A stretch of 64,000 bases of DNA from Taudactylus pleione (GCA_031769625.1 JAUIMM010000739.1:310001-374000); one strand, 5' to 3'; numbered from the stretch's first letter, positions 1-12,848 are shown. Made by a program: numbers and translations. Notes: a model not told the origin generated them from the letters alone.

Positions 1-1780
1 ACCAGAATTCTTTACTAAAACAATTGTTTTGTGCCTGGTATGTGACATTTCAGGTCCTTGAAACAACGAACACTGCAAGTATAGACTTTCCAGCCCTGCC
101 ATATAGTCCCACACAGAGGTGCAAAAACAGCAGCTAGAGCAGAAATCAGGGCCGGGAGTAAACCCACTATAGAGTCTGATATAAATGTAACATAAACGGG
201 AGATTGCAGAACAGCCCGAGACCCCTCACGGTCACTCTCAGCGATCAGAGGCATGACGGGATAAGAAAGTCCTCTACCCAAAAAGTACATTATATGCACA
301 CTCTTGTGTTCTATGGTGGCCTGACGGGGGTCCCCATTAAATATACCATATATATTATATATACTGTATACATTTATTTTTTTACGTACAAATTGGAGGG
401 CTATGAAAATTGCTTTAAATATAAAAATACAACCGATTCTTCCTCAGTCAGTAACGGTTTTGCTGCCACGTGGCAGATACGTTATTGAGGACGGCAGTGC
501 ACGCAATGACGGAGATGTGGCCATTTTATCACAAAAAGCGAAGAACGACTTCAGTTTTACTGAACAAAGAACTCCCAGGCGGATCCACGCCGTGCCGGTA
601 ACGTATAGGGTGTAACACAGACCCACCATGCAGACGTGCATTATATAGGGGCTGAAATATTACTCTTCTCTAAATAAAGTGTGGGGGGGGGCTCTTCAGG
701 GTGAACTGATGAAGCCGGAGTATTTACGGCAATGGGTAAAGGGGGCGTTCGCAGAAGGGCCAGACCATTACTTTCCTAGAAGTTATAAAGTGTTCCTGTC
801 TTAGGTTGGTGCTGGATGTCACCTTGCACAAAGGGTCAGAACATGGCGCCTTTCAAGTAAAAAAAACACAAAAAACCAGAACATGTAAATGGCTGCAAAA
901 AAAATAAATGAGATATTTATATTATAGCATATAAGACCGTGTATTTTTGCCATTTTACATACCAATAACTTATACTGCTCTGCGCCTTTTGTTCTAATTT
1001 GTCTAAAGCAGTAGAAAAAAGGAGAATATTTATATAAGTAGCGTTCCCACTACGCCGTTTTAGCGTGGCGCCGCGCCCTGCCTTATTTCTAAAGGGCAAA
1101 AAGCACCCTGCCCGGCACCCCGCAGTAACAGCCTGCGGGTTCTGTCCCCACCTGCGGGTCGCAGTGTCCTGCGGGTGGGGAAAACTGCGGTGTAGCAGTC
1201 AGTCGGTGAATGGATGCCGGGCGCTTGGCGCAATGCATCCATTCACACTGACAGCAACGCTTGGGGGCAGCCCAGCATGTCTAAGTGCCAGGCACGCCCC
1301 CAGGCGTAACAAAAGGGGTACGCGTCTTTAAGACATGCCGCTTTCAGGCACATGTACTTTATAATAAAATTATATATATATATATAAATAATTAATTTTA
1401 ATTCACTGTTACACCTCTTTCAGCCGGGAGGTAGTTGAATCCCGGCACCGGCATCCCGATGGTAAGTAGCGGGGTTCGGGTTAAGCACTAGAGAGGGGTG
1501 GGGGTTTTAGGATAGGGTTATGATACTTACCGCCAGGTGTCAGTACTCTAACCATCAGAATGCTGGCGTCGGAACTCTGATCGCTGGGACGGCGAGCGCC
1601 GGCATCCCGTACCCGACCCTTGTACATACTGATCTTGTGAGAACACCCGACGCATTTCACCTCTCTGACTGCAGCTCTCCGTGTGTTACAGAGTTATTGT
1701 CCTTGTTCATATTGGTCATAAGTCAGCCCTGATAATGGCCAAAGTCAGTAACTGCTTCGGCATTTCTCATGAACATTGCT
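1..1780. other. Unique sequence, no gene recognised
   Basis: No open frame here is longer than about 100 codons and none resembles a known family. A short (TA)n run lies near 1371-1386 and a GC-rich patch near 1060-1330, with no clear exon or promoter structure. Confidence 0.5.
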
Positions 1781-2040
1781 GGCTCGGCCCCAGTGACGGG
1801 CTAAATCAAGGGGGCCAAGTAACGGCTCGGCCCCAGTGGCGGGCTAAATCCCGGGGGCCAAGTAACGGCTCGGCCCCAGTGACGGGCTAAATCCCGGGGG
1901 CCAAGTAACGGCTCGGCCCCAGTGACGGGCTAAATCCCGGGGGCCAAGTAACGGCTCGGCCCCAGTGACGGGCTAAATCCCTGGAGACGGGCCGTCCCAG
2001 TCGTGGGCTAAATCCCTGGAGACGGGCCGTCCCAGTCAGG
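1781..2040. repeat. 43-bp tandem repeat, about 5-6 copies
   Basis: The motif GGCTCGGCCCCAGT recurs at 1781, 1824, 1867, 1910 and 1953, exactly 43 bp apart. The first four units are nearly identical. The last units (from about 1980) are diverged, with CTGGAGACGGGCCGTCCCAG replacing the usual junction. The unit is GC-rich. The array is short and has no evident function. Confidence 0.9.
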
Positions 2041-5000
2041 GGGTAATAATGAGAGCTGGACAGATCCCAGGAGACAGGCAGACAGTGCATATATAGAAAA
2101 TACCAGCAGTGGAGTATGTATGCTTCATATAACTGAGGAAAAACGTTGTACAGAGAGCGTACGATGTTCTGCACATCTGGAAAGCATAATCCGCCCGACT
2201 CCTTACAGTCGAAGCATCAGTCACTACACAGCGTTCCTTTCCCCGGACATACACAGCACTCGCTAACAGTGGTAATGAGCCCCAGTCCTGCCCTTTTGCG
2301 CACTCACTGCCCGCTCTGCGCCATCTTCTCACTCAATCACACATTAACACACTGCTGGAACAGTGATGCCACCATGGGTACAGACATAGCAGGAGTGGGG
2401 TCTTCCAGAGATCCCACATGGTCCCGTCTCTCTATATAACCCTCAAAGCCGTATACTCCTCACTGCTCTATAAGCACCAAGAATCTGAGCTCTATAAATA
2501 GGAGTAGAGGGAGCATTTGGGTTTACACAAGACTCGTACAAGGCAAATTAGGACAGAGACTAGATTAGAGAACAGTGAAGGCAGCCATTTTGTGGGCTGG
2601 ACCTATAGTCAAAAAAATGAAACTGAGCCACCAGTGTGCCTCGTAACATTTGATCATTCTAGTACCTCAGTGCATCTCGTTGCATGCGAATGAACAGAAG
2701 GTCAGCCCACAAGATGGCTGCTGCCCAGTGCATATAGACACACTTTAATGGTCTCTCTCAGCTTGCTCAGTAAGGGTGCCCCAGTCTCCTTGCAGCAGAG
2801 GTCCTCTCCCCAGTCAGCATTCCTGACATCCCAGTCACAGAGGTTACACACCATTCCCAAACGCTGGGGCTGTATGAGCAGGAGCCATGTAAACCTAGGC
2901 AGGGGAATCCCTGCTGCACAGACGGTGTATGACTCACAGACATCCAGACATGTCATCTCCATGGAAACGGAACTGCGTCAGATTATAGTATACAGGAGTA
3001 CGCCAGGAAAGGACCAGTGTACGTAATGTATACATGGCCCAGCGCTGCCCAGGGACTTGCTGCCTTTTCATTGAAGAAAACCAGATTTCGTACATTAAAA
3101 TTTTCAGTAAACGTTTCCATCAGCATCCACAGAGACGCATTGGAATGCGGAATATAATACTATTATCCCTAGTAATGCCTGTATACTTCCATCTGTGCAG
3201 TCACAGCCTCTGAGCGCAGGGATAATGGGCACCCGGGGTCAGCTGCAATATTGTAAAGAAGACTGACGCCACTTGCGGATCTCCGACGGTTTTAGTGTAA
3301 GGAATAGGGGGACATTATTGCATTATGCTTACAGACAGAGAAAATACATGTCAGCTAAAAAGCTCACAAGTAGATATGTTGGAAATAAATTTTAAACAGA
3401 ACATTCTTCAGGAATGAAAACAAATAATTATCCCGTCCCACCATATCAGGCAATGATTTGGGTAGGGGGAGGGCATATAAAAGAAAGGAGAGAACAGTCT
3501 GCAAAGTTGATTGGAGGATGGAAGGACCGCCCAATGCGCAGTGTAATGTCTGTAAGTCCAAACGTCAACCTGGACTAATGCTGTGTGAAATATTTAGAAC
3601 CCTGCCTTGGTGCTGGCCTTTCTGTGGGAGGTCCTTCCTCTGCGGTCCTCCATGGCAGCCATTACAATGTGCTTAGGATGGGTCAGAGGAGATTAAGCAT
3701 CCCCCATGTGTTATATAGTAAAAGGCGGGACCCCTGCGACTTTTCTTCCGTTGAGGTAAGCTGAGGACTGGAGACTTATCAATCAAGAGTTACTCGCTGT
3801 ATCGGGCCAGCGTTACTTGGCTGTTATTTATTCTGTATTCTGCGCCCCCTTCGCTCCCCTGAATTTCGCTCCTTGTCACCATCTCCTCGCTGTCTCCTGC
3901 ACATCACTGATATTCCTGGGTGCAGTCAGGGGTCAGACCAAACGTCATTACATTCCAACAAGATGGCTATCAGTCACAAAGAGCGGACAAGCGCCAAATG
4001 GGGACGTCTGAGGTACCACTACGCGGGGCAACACGTAGGGGGAGGCAGGTTGAGTCCCAAACCAGCAGAGGTAGAGAATGGTTCAGTACAGGAGGGGAGG
4101 ATGAATCCCTGCACCACACGGCAGGTGCCCCGCGTTGTAATGACTATGGAGGGCAACAATAGACGACTAAAGTATAGAAACGTAGTGTCGGTGCCGCTGG
4201 TTACTGCGGAATGTGAAGGCGCACAACATGCCGGTTCCCAGACCGGATAGGACCACCTCCACAGCAGTTTAGAAAGCCTATAGCTTGCATGAAGGAACCT
4301 TTGTCACTTATCGCCAGCCTGGCTGCCTAATTCTACAGGGCTAGAACATATCTGTCCAATTAATGACCAGCAATAATGGATTCTGTCCCTAAACTAGATG
4401 CAGCCATAGGGTCATTTCTCTTGAAGATGGGAGACCTCTTCTGTCCCTCATGGATATAAAGATGGAGCGTTCTTTCATAGAGCTGAGTTCATCATCAGGA
4501 GCCACATTGAAGACTGTTATTGCCATGGTCTCAGCGGGCATCAGATTAGGCGGAGAGCCACCCCATGTGGACGCCAGGAGACGGTAAACAGGCAGTACCA
4601 GTGAAGTCCCATGAAGAGACATCTATACGACTCCTGTGTGCAGCCTGTTTGGACACCAATGCTTTTTCGTCAAAGACTACGGCATCAGTGTCAGAGGCTA
4701 GTAGAGGCCACTGGTTACGCCCTGGGCAGCAGACATTCAGGGAGAAAACAGACAAGTCTATCTTGTAGATACAAACGTCCTCTGGAGGGAAGTCAGACTG
4801 TACGCCTCAGGAGCAAAGGTCCAAGTACTCTCATCCTCCTTCATCCAGTCAGCAATATGAAGACGCTGGAAGCTATAGGCCAGGAAAGCAATACAGCAGC
4901 CAGAACAGTCCTCCTTCTAAGCTACGCTATAGAGCATTCAGGAGTAGAGACGCAAAACCTCAAAACAGCCGTAGTGGGTGGAGCTGCACAATAAGTGGTC

Positions 5001-6062
5001 ACATGGACCCATTCTAGCAAGGACCAATAGGTTTTAGATAGCATAGGACAAGAACACAGGATAGATTTCAACAGTATCCAGAAGGAAATGTCTGTGCATC
5101 AATCTCAGCGGTTAGAAGCTTTGCAGGACCATGTACAAACCTTGATAAGGGAAAGGATATTTCTCCAGACTATTGCTGGTGTCATAAATCCTCAGCTTGC
5201 ACTATTCTGGTCCTAAAAAGGAGACTCCACAGTCAACCCATGTTCTCTCTCCTCCAAGGATGTCCTATCAGTCTGGCCCAGGCTGTGGGTCATGGATCAA
5301 CACTTTCAACTCGCCTGTCTGCCTGAGCAGATTCAAGAACATTTACAAATATGCTCTGGCGATGGATGCGAGAAAATGTAGGGTCAAGAAACGCCCTACT
5401 TTGAGGACTTTCTGGAGATAGGGCAGTCAGAACAAGTTGGACACACAACACCAGTAGTAACAGCACAAAAGCGTGGCTTGGGAGCTGGACCACGTCAGCT
5501 CGTCCCGTCCCAGCAATTAAAGTATCCTACAAAAAGTAACTATGTCAGGAGGGGCAGCGAGATATAGTCACTGGCACAACCACCGTAAATCAGCCAACAG
5601 CCACAAGGAACGGGCTTCTGCTGCTGGGGATACTTCTCTCTCCCATAAGGGTGTTTTCCTGAATATGATGGCCACATACCCAGCCTCCAGCAAGAACTAA
5701 CCAACCTGTGGGATCACAAACAGATATCCGGTTCACAAATTCAGGTAATCAGGACCATCAAAAATGTGTCTTCCCTGGTGGCAACTAGAGACACACAGAA
5801 TAGGTCCTTAGACCCAGAATGGCTAATCTTACGTCTGATTCCCGTGGATCAGGCTGGAGAGCTTAGAACAGCGCAAGGTACATGGCCACGGGAAAAGAGA
5901 AAACGGACATCTACTTACTAATAATACTACATAACAAATACTACTACATCACCTTAATAATAATAAAAAAATAATTATCACTATCATGTCACAATAATAC
6001 CAATCATCCAGAAAATTTAATAAGAGCCATAATAGTCGTCTATTACTACATTATTGACTTAT
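2041..6062. other. Unique sequence, no gene recognised
   Basis: Open frames are short (up to 127 codons at 4611-4994, plus) and match nothing I recognise. The 4380-5900 part has a slightly coding-like texture with many interrupting stops in every frame, so it may be an old unrecognised mobile-element remnant. No tRNA-like or exon-like structure with convincing splice sites was seen. Confidence 0.45.
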
Positions 6063-6092
6063 AATGGGATCTTGGTACTTACCAGTAAATCC

Positions 6093-6232
6093 TTTTCTCT
6101 GATTCCACAGGGGACACTGGAGGTGCTTACGCTGGGGTATAGAGGCGTGGATAACCGGAGCCGGCACTAATTAATGCAAAAGTGTGAAGCTCCTCCCCCT
6201 CTATTCCCCACCAGCCCTCAGTTTAGAAAATG
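6093..6232. repeat. DIRS left inverted terminal repeat
   Basis: It contains GGGACACTGGAGGTGCTTA, then a segment ending in CCACCAGCCCTCAGTTTAG. It is complementary, with scattered mismatches, to 9814-9955. Confidence 0.9.
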
Positions 6233-6346
6233 AAGACCGAGAGGAGATGGAGAACAATACGAGTGAAAAAGAGAAATATCACACAACAACAAAACCATAC
6301 AACATACCGAACTAACAGGCAGGCAAAGAGCGCTGAGGTGGGCGTC

Positions 6347-6450
6347 CAGTGTCCCCTGTGGAATCAGAGAAAAGGATTTACCGGTAAGTACCAAAATCCC
6401 ATTTTCTCTTTCATCCACTAGGGGACACTGGAGGTGCTGACGCTGGGGAC
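6347..6450. repeat. DIRS internal complementary region
   Basis: 6347-6401 is the reverse complement of 6066-6120 with about two mismatches. It is followed directly by a segment matching the reverse complement of the right terminus (through TTTCATCCACTAGGGGACAC). Joining the two outer ends inside the element is diagnostic of DIRS architecture. Confidence 0.85.
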
Positions 6451-6479
6451 ATCCCAAAGTTTTCCCCACGGGCGGGGGC

Positions 6480-6720
6480 GCTCTGAGGGACCTGCAGAAC
6501 AAGGCGGCCTAAACTTGTGAACCAATGACCAAGTGGCCGCATGGCACCATTGTAAAGTGGAGGCACCCACACCCACAGAATGTGTTGACCGACAATCATT
6601 ACTGACATAACTTGACTACGAAGAGCTCGAACCACATCCAGGGTTCCACCAAAGAGGCACCACAAAAGGTTGGCTTATGTGGGAAGCCGACCCCACCTCA
6701 GGGAGGAAAGCGGCTACCGT
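6480..6720 (-). pseudogene. DIRS tyrosine recombinase remnant
   Basis: The minus-strand translation shows a phrase reading ADRAVLRT with AAFLPEV following, then HSVGVGA and AATWSLVHKF. These resemble the last conserved boxes of DIRS-type tyrosine recombinases (the HxxR-like box and the W-S-x-x-x-F stretch before the catalytic tyrosine). Stops and frame changes break it, and the expected tyrosine after the final box is not visible. The position between RNase H and the ICR supports the call. No catalytic activity is expected. Confidence 0.5.
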
Positions 6721-7568
6721 CCTGAGTACCGCCCTATCAGCATGAAACACAAGTTAAGGACGCTTATGGAACAGAGCCCTCCCATTCCGAAACTCTGCAT
6801 GCCGAAGCCAAAGCCAAGAGAAGCCCCAAGGATCCATAGGTGGTACAAAAGGTGGAAGAAACGGCTGCATCTCGGGAATGAGGAGCAACTTACGGTGAAA
6901 GAAATAAGAGCAGAAACCTGCACTTTAGAATATCCCAATTGCAGGCCAGAAACTGATCTGGTCTAGAAAAAAAAAAACAACGGAACAACCGCAAAGTTCT
7001 AGACGGAAAGCCCCGACTGGTACCCATGTCACATAAGAGCGCCAGGTGCGATGATAATGCGCATCCGAAACTGGTCTCCTGGCGCTAAACATGGTGGGAA
7101 GAAAAAAACGAGTCTGGGATGCTTTTGTATCCTAACATATCAGTTCAAGAGCCACCCCGTAAAATGCAGTTTTGCTAAATTGGGGTGGACGAAAGGACCC
7201 TGTTGCAGAAGGTCCAGGAAAGAGGAAGGGGCCACGGGACTTCTGCCAGGAGGAACTGAAGGTCCGAGAACCAACTAGTCCGAGGCCAGTTCGAAGCCAC
7301 GAGAAGACTGAGGTCGACTTGTGTTTTATCCTATTTTGTAAACGAGGAATTAGTGGAATCGGAGTAAACCGGTAATCCAAGTTATAGGACTGGTAGAGTG
7401 TCGACTGCCCTTGCCTGCGGATCCCGAGTATTTGACATGTGTGCTGGAAGCTGATTATTCAATCTGGACACAATAGGGGTCCACCTGAGGACGACCCCAT
7501 CGACTCACGAGTGCGTGGGACACGTTTGGTTAAAGCCTACATTCCCCAGGGATGGATGTCCTGGCGAC

Positions 7569-8054
7569 TTAGGTAGTCTGTTTTCCAGTTGTCCACTCTC
7601 GGGATAGATACTGTCGACAGACTATCGTCCTTTTTTTTTTTTTTTTCTTTAACAAGAGAATCTGAGTTACTTCTCGCATGGCCATGAGACTTCGAGTTCC
7701 ACCCTCGAGGTTGACGTAAGCGACTGTCTTCACGTTGTCTGAGTAAAACCTCCCCGGAAGAGACCTTAGCAACTTTGCTGCTTGTAGCAGAGCATAGTAA
7801 ATTACTCTGAGTTCCAACTCACTTATGGGCCACCCTGTTTCCAGAGGGGACCCATGAACCTTAAAGTGATAGCCAAGAACCACTGCTCCCCAGCCTTGTA
7901 GGCTGGCATCTGTAGTCACTTTCCGAAATTTCTGCCCGCCAAGAGATTGTTGGATTGTGTCCACCAGAGTAGACCAGTAGCCGGGAACAAACGGATCCGT
8001 TGATGTAGATGCAGGAGAGTCCCTGACCTCTTGAAATACCGTATCCAGGATCAT
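7569..8054 (-). pseudogene. DIRS RNase H domain remnant
   Basis: This 161-codon open stretch contains VTTDASLQGWGAV, the first catalytic-Asp motif of the DIRS/LTR-type RNase H fold. It also has an ELELR motif (catalytic Glu region) and FYSDNVKTVAYVN, carrying the third acidic residue (SDN). A lysine run near the C-terminus comes from a poly-T tract at 7630-7646. It lies directly downstream of the RT remnant but in a separate frame, so the polyprotein is broken. Confidence 0.85.
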
Positions 8055-8140
8055 CCCCAGAAACTGGAGTCTCTGGGATGGACTGAGGCTGGATTTCTAG
8101 AAATTGATTATCCAACCATGTTGGATAAGAGTCTGGTATG

Positions 8141-8365
8141 TCAGGTAGGCGTGGTCCAAGAAAAGAGATTCCTATGGAGCCTTGAATAACAGGCTCTTAG
8201 GTGAAAATGCGGGGAACCGAGGATAACCCTAACGGCAACACCCAAAATAGTTAGTGATTTTTCAAAATTGCAAAAAGCAGGAAGGCCTGCTGCGGTTCCC
8301 CATATGGGAACATGGAAATAGGCATCTTCTATATCCAGGGAAATGAGGAACCCCGCTGGTTCCAA
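8141..8365 (-). pseudogene. DIRS reverse transcriptase palm fragment
   Basis: The translation includes LISLDIEDAYFHVPI, the RT motif carrying the first catalytic Asp (LDxxDAYxHVPI is characteristic of DIRS RTs). It overlaps the end of the upstream 8262-9101 frame, so a frameshift separates the fingers and palm parts. The YADD-type box is not seen intact. Confidence 0.85.
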
Positions 8366-9101
8366 CTTGCAAGACAGACTGAAGTGACTCCATTTTGAAA
8401 TGATACATCCTCAGATACTGGATTAAAGACCTCAGGTTTAAGATGGGTCTGACTGAAGCATCCGGCTTGGGCATCACCCAAAGATCTGAGTAAAGCCCCA
8501 TACCACGTTGATGCACTGGAACCGGAACAAGCACAGCAGATTGTTGCAGAGACTGCGACCAAGCCTGTTGAAAAGACCTTAAGCGAGTTCTGTACCTGTC
8601 GTGCAACCTTTTGTGGACGACGGCTACCTCTGCCGCCACATGCCTACTTGGGAGCACCTCGGGCCCTACCCTGAAAGGGCTGTGGGTGCATGAAAAGACT
8701 GAAACGTGGAACCAGAGTAAGGTCTCCTGGATCCAAAGCATATCACCAGTGAACTGTAAATATTCAACAGCCCTTCTGGATTCTGCGGCCGCCTGCCGAG
8801 AGTGCAACCAGAGAGCTCTGCGGCCAGAAATGGCAGATGCGGATATGCAAGTACTGATCTGACTGCATAGATAATGAATGTGTCCCGCTAATAGATGCAA
8901 CTCTGCTCTGGATGTACCAGAGTCCAAGCTCGTATTCAAGTGGTCCGCCCAGCCAGCTACCGCTTTGTTAATCCAGGAGCTAATAAGTTCTAAGTTGAAC
9001 CCCCCCTGTAGTATAAATAGATCAGTCCAACTGCGATAAGAAGGGGGTCCCCATGGTAGATCTAGGATCTGTCGGACAGTCAGAATTAAAGGCTCCCCCA
9101 C
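8262..9101 (-). pseudogene. DIRS gag C-terminal region plus RT N-terminal part
   Basis: This 279-codon frame starts with a gag-like segment containing SGRRALWLHSRQAAAESRR and LQFTGDMLW, resembling the DIRS gag region with its RALWL and PFTG-like motifs. It then runs into GLYSDLWVMPKPDASVRPIL and NLRSLIQYL, the RT fingers region. Further gag-like sequence continues upstream to about 9320 in another frame. gag and RT run on in one frame here because of decay or overlap. Confidence 0.8.
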
Positions 9102-9813
9102 CGTAGAGTATTAAGTAACGTAGCACCCGGAATTGGAAGCATTGTTTTCTTAGAAAGACGAGAACAGACGCATCCACCGGGGAATATGTCACCCAACTTT
9201 CCATCATAGATAATGGAAAAGGATAACTGGGGGGGGGGGGACACGTGGAATCTGTATCAAACAGATTAAAAATCTTTGGGTAGCAGCAACTAATTTTAAA
9301 AAATGATTCACGGATCCTCATGAGCGTGGAATTCCCCGTCTGACTTCTCTGACTGTAGGACAGTCATCAGAGGGCGCTTTTGAGTAGGTTTTTTTTGTTT
9401 TTGTTTTTATAGAAAATGGAGGGTACAGTAGCCGCAGTACCTATAACCTCGAGTATTGATAGGTAACGCCCTATGAGGGCAGCAAGGGGGCTTGTCTGAG
9501 ATCTTCCCAGGGGGAAGAGCATTAGACCCCTTCCTTCAGCTGTACCTGGAAGAGACATGAGGGAGGGTTGAAGAGGAGGCTTCTGCCCACACTTTCCAGG
9601 AAAATAAGAAAGTTAGCCCTTTGCGGGCTCGCATCGCTCGCCACAAAGATATATTCCCCTCTCACTTGGATGGTAGGGAATGACGTTGGACACTGGCAGA
9701 TGACGTCATCGTACATCTATGGAAAGGGATCTCACATGCATGTGTGCTATAAAATAATAAAATAAAACAATGTATTGCTGGAGCACAGCATATAGTGACC
9801 AGCTCCTAAGGCA

Positions 9814-9955
9814 CATTTTCTAAACTGAGGGCTGGTGGGGAATAGAGGGGGAGGAGCTTCACACTTTTGAATTAATTAGTGCCAGCTCCAGCTATCCACA
9901 CCTCTATACCCCAGCATAAGCACCTCCAGTGTCCCCTAGTGGATGAAAGAGAAAA
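9814..9955. repeat. DIRS right inverted terminal repeat
   Basis: Reverse complement of 6093-6232, ending in CCCTAGTGGATGAAAGAGAA. It marks the 5' end of the minus-strand element. Confidence 0.9.
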
Positions 9956-10074
9956 CTAGATTATTATGACTATTATTGACTATAATCTAGTCAATAATAT
10001 AATATCACAATCTAAAAATAACCATAATCAAACATTATAATATAATTGCACTTCTCTAGCAATAGGACCCAAGG

Positions 10075-10303
10075 GGGAGCAATTCAATTGTTTATTGCTC
10101 CTGTAGCGCCCATATAAAGTGACCGGGCGCTATTCAATGGCAGAAATTTGCGAAAGGAGGGCTTTGGCGTTGCTCGTGAGTACCAGACGTAGTACCTTAA
10201 CTGCAGGCGGAAGAATTTGCTTAATGTGACTAATCCCCTGCATTAGGGGGCAAAAATGCGCCAGGCGCGACCAGCTGGTTGAGCAAACAATTGAATAGCT
10301 CCC
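10075..10303. mobile_element. Short MITE
   Basis: The left end GGGAGCAATTCAATTGTTT is the inverted match of the right end AAACAATTGAATAGCTCCC with one mismatch. The interior (about 190 bp) has no coding capacity. The termini fit Harbinger-like amphibian MITEs, but no clear target duplication is visible, so the superfamily is tentative. Confidence 0.65.
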
Positions 10304-10540
10304 TGTCACTTTAAAACAAGATAAACAACGAAATCACCCCCAAAGTGCTTTACATTTGCATTTAATAAGAAACAAAAAAACAAAGTACAAAATAAAGGAA
10401 CTACGCATTTGGGTAGAATTTAGTTTTTTTAGGAATGAAAGGAGCATTAATGAAATGCGTGAGTTAACAGGCATGTCTGCGCGAGGAAGAGAGTTCCATA
10501 GAGTTAGACCCCAAAGCTAAAAGACCCCCGAAGGATACAT
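10304..10540. other. Unique or LINE-tail-like sequence
   Basis: A-rich sequence with a phrase (GAGGAAGAGAGTTCCATAGA) reminiscent of L2-type LINE 3' regions. It is not strong enough for a firm call. Confidence 0.3.
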
Positions 10541-11220
10541 GGGAGATTGAAGGTACTGCTAATAGTCCCTCATCTGCAGATCGCAGTAAGCGAGTGGGCA
10601 GTAAGGAATCAGAGGCTGCGTCAGGTACCTTGGACCCTGGTTATGTAGGGCTATGAATGTCACTAAGCTAATCATGAAAAAGATCGCCCATCGTACAGGC
10701 AGCCAGTGATGGGAGATTGTAGGTACTGCTAATAGTCCTTCATCTGCAGATCGCAGTAAGCGAGCGGGCAGTAAGGAATCAGAGGCTGCGTCAGGTACCT
10801 TGGACCCTGGTTATGTAGGGCTATGAATGTCACTAAGCTAATCATGAAAAAGATCGGCCATCGTACAGGCAGCCAGTGATGGGAGATTGTAGGTACTGCT
10901 AATAGTCCTTCATCTACAGATCGCAGTAAGCGAGTGGGCAGTAAGGAATCAGAGGCTGCGTCAGGTACCTTGGACCCTGGTTATGTAGGGCTATGAATGT
11001 CACTAAGCTAATCATGAAAAAGATCGGCCATCGTACAGGCAGCCAGTGATGGGAGATTGTAGGTACTGCTAATAGTCCTTCATCTGCAGATCGCAGTAAG
11101 CGAGCGGGCAGTAAGGAATCAGAGGCTGCGTCAGGTACCTTGGACCCTGGTTATGTAGGGCTATGAATGTCACTAAGCTAATCATGAAATAGATCAGCTA
11201 TCGTACAGGCAGCCAGTGAT
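10541..11220. repeat. 170-bp tandem repeat, exactly 4 copies
   Basis: GGGAGATTG starts at 10541, 10711, 10881 and 11051, each 170 bp apart, and the array ends at 11220. Copies differ by only a few substitutions (for example GAGTGGG versus GAGCGGG), with no length change. The flanks continue as single-copy sequence related to the unit. Confidence 0.95.
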
Positions 11221-11614
11221 GGGAGCAGAGAACTGGGGTTATGTGGCAGGAATGGGGACAGTTAGCTGCATTTTGTACCAGGTGCCATTCTGCTGCTGGG
11301 AGGCCCAGGTAGAGGAAGTGCAGGAGTCTAAGGGCCCGAGTGAGATTTAGCACTTAGCTGATCATCTTGGTGACACCAGTCTGCACTGCAGGGGGGGGCA
11401 GATTTATAATGTGCAGAAAGGATTTAGATTTGGGAGGGAGTCTCCAAACTGACATCTAAAGTGCAGTGTAATAATAAAGCTGTGCAGTATTTGTGGGCTA
11501 CATACAAAAGCAGCCAGTATGTACACTACATGCAAAAAAATGTATGTATTACACCCCTTGCATGGCAATATGGTTTGCCAAGGTACACAGTTACTGTAAG
11601 TGCTAATTCTCACT
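11221..11614. other. Unique spacer, no gene seen
   Basis: No recognisable coding or RNA feature. A G run lies at about 11392-11398. Confidence 0.4.
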
Positions 11615-12848
11615 GGGCCTGACTCAGAGCCGGACGCTATTTGCGCTCGCTCGTTCAGAAAAAGGGGCCGGATATTTAAATAGAGCGCTCGCTCTTTGCG
11701 GTCTGTTGACGCCTCTATGTCTGAACGAGCGAACGAAACATGCGCTTGCTATTTTTTTAAAAACGCCCCTTGGCCGCTCGCATCCTACGTCATCTCCGCT
11801 ATTTATTAGATTAATCAAGTACATCGAAAGGCGTATGAACTGCTCGCAGTGCTTGTGGTAGCATTTTCCTACCGCAATCATGCGAACAGTTCAGGCTAAA
11901 AGACAACCAAGTGACGTGGTCGATGACGCTGCTTTGTTAATTATGCACACCCTTAAAACGCCCGTTTTGACCGTTTGGCACGCCTGCGTTCGGATCTCCA
12001 CTCCCCGTTTTCAAGCACCTTCCCCTGTTACCACCCACAAACGCCTCATCCTGTCACTCAAATTAGCAGGCATTCGCTATTTTGCGAGTACACAATTTCC
12101 GACCGCAATGACTGGTTCGCGCATGCGTATTACAACTAGGGGTGTGCACCGGCCACTTTTCGTGTTTTGTGTTTTGGTTTTGGATCTGGATCTTTCTTCG
12201 TGTTTTGGATCTGGATTGGTTTTGCCAAAACCACCCTTCCGTGTTTTGGGTTCTGGGTTTTGTGTTTTGGATCTGTATTTTTTTGAAAAAAAGCATAAAA
12301 ACAGCTAAAATCACAGAATTTGTAGGTTTTTCTGCTCCTATGCTATTATTAACCTCAATAACCTTAATTTCCACTCATTTCCAGTCTATTCTGAATACCT
12401 CACACCTCACAATAGTGTTTTTATGTCCAAAAGGTTGCACCGAGGTAGCTGGATGACTATGCTAAGCGACACGAGTGGGCGGCACAAACACGTGACCCAT
12501 CTAGGCGTGAAACTGCAGTGGCAGACAGGATGGCATTGAAAAACTAGGCCCCAAACTGTACATAATGCAAAGAAAAAAAAGAGGTGCAAGATGGAATTGT
12601 CCTTGGGCCCTCCCACCCACCCTTATGTTGTATAAACAGGACATGCACACTTTAACAAAGCAATCATTTCAGCGCCAGGGTCTGCCACACAACTGTGGCT
12701 GAAATGATTGGTTCGTTTGGGCCCCCACAAAACAAGCTGGCAATTAATCTGTCCCTGCACAAACTGGCTCTACGGAGGCAAGAAGTCGTCCTCATCCTCC
12801 TCATCCACAGATTCCTCACCCTCTTCAGTGTTATGTACATCCTCATCC

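Larger units (their letters stand above)
6063..9956 (-). mobile_element. DIRS-like tyrosine-recombinase retrotransposon, decayed
   Basis: The two ends are inverted copies of each other: 6093-6232 matches the reverse complement of 9814-9955 over about 140 bp. An internal segment (6347-6450) joins the complement of the left terminus (6066-6120) directly to the complement of the right terminus. This is the internal complementary region (ICR) of DIRS elements, used in their circular replication intermediate. The ICR lies near the 3' end of the minus-strand element, as expected. Between the ends, minus-strand remnants run in DIRS order: gag-like, reverse transcriptase, RNase H, tyrosine recombinase. 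Total length is about 3.9 kb. All frames are broken, so the copy is not autonomous. No target duplication is expected for DIRS. Confidence 0.88.

Noticed and set aside
4389..4994. Overlapping 77- to 127-codon frames as a possible gene
   Set aside because: No recognisable domain, frames on both strands, no splice pattern; left as unrecognised sequence.
6670..6966. 98-codon plus-strand frame
   Set aside because: Antisense to the DIRS element's recombinase region; a shadow frame.
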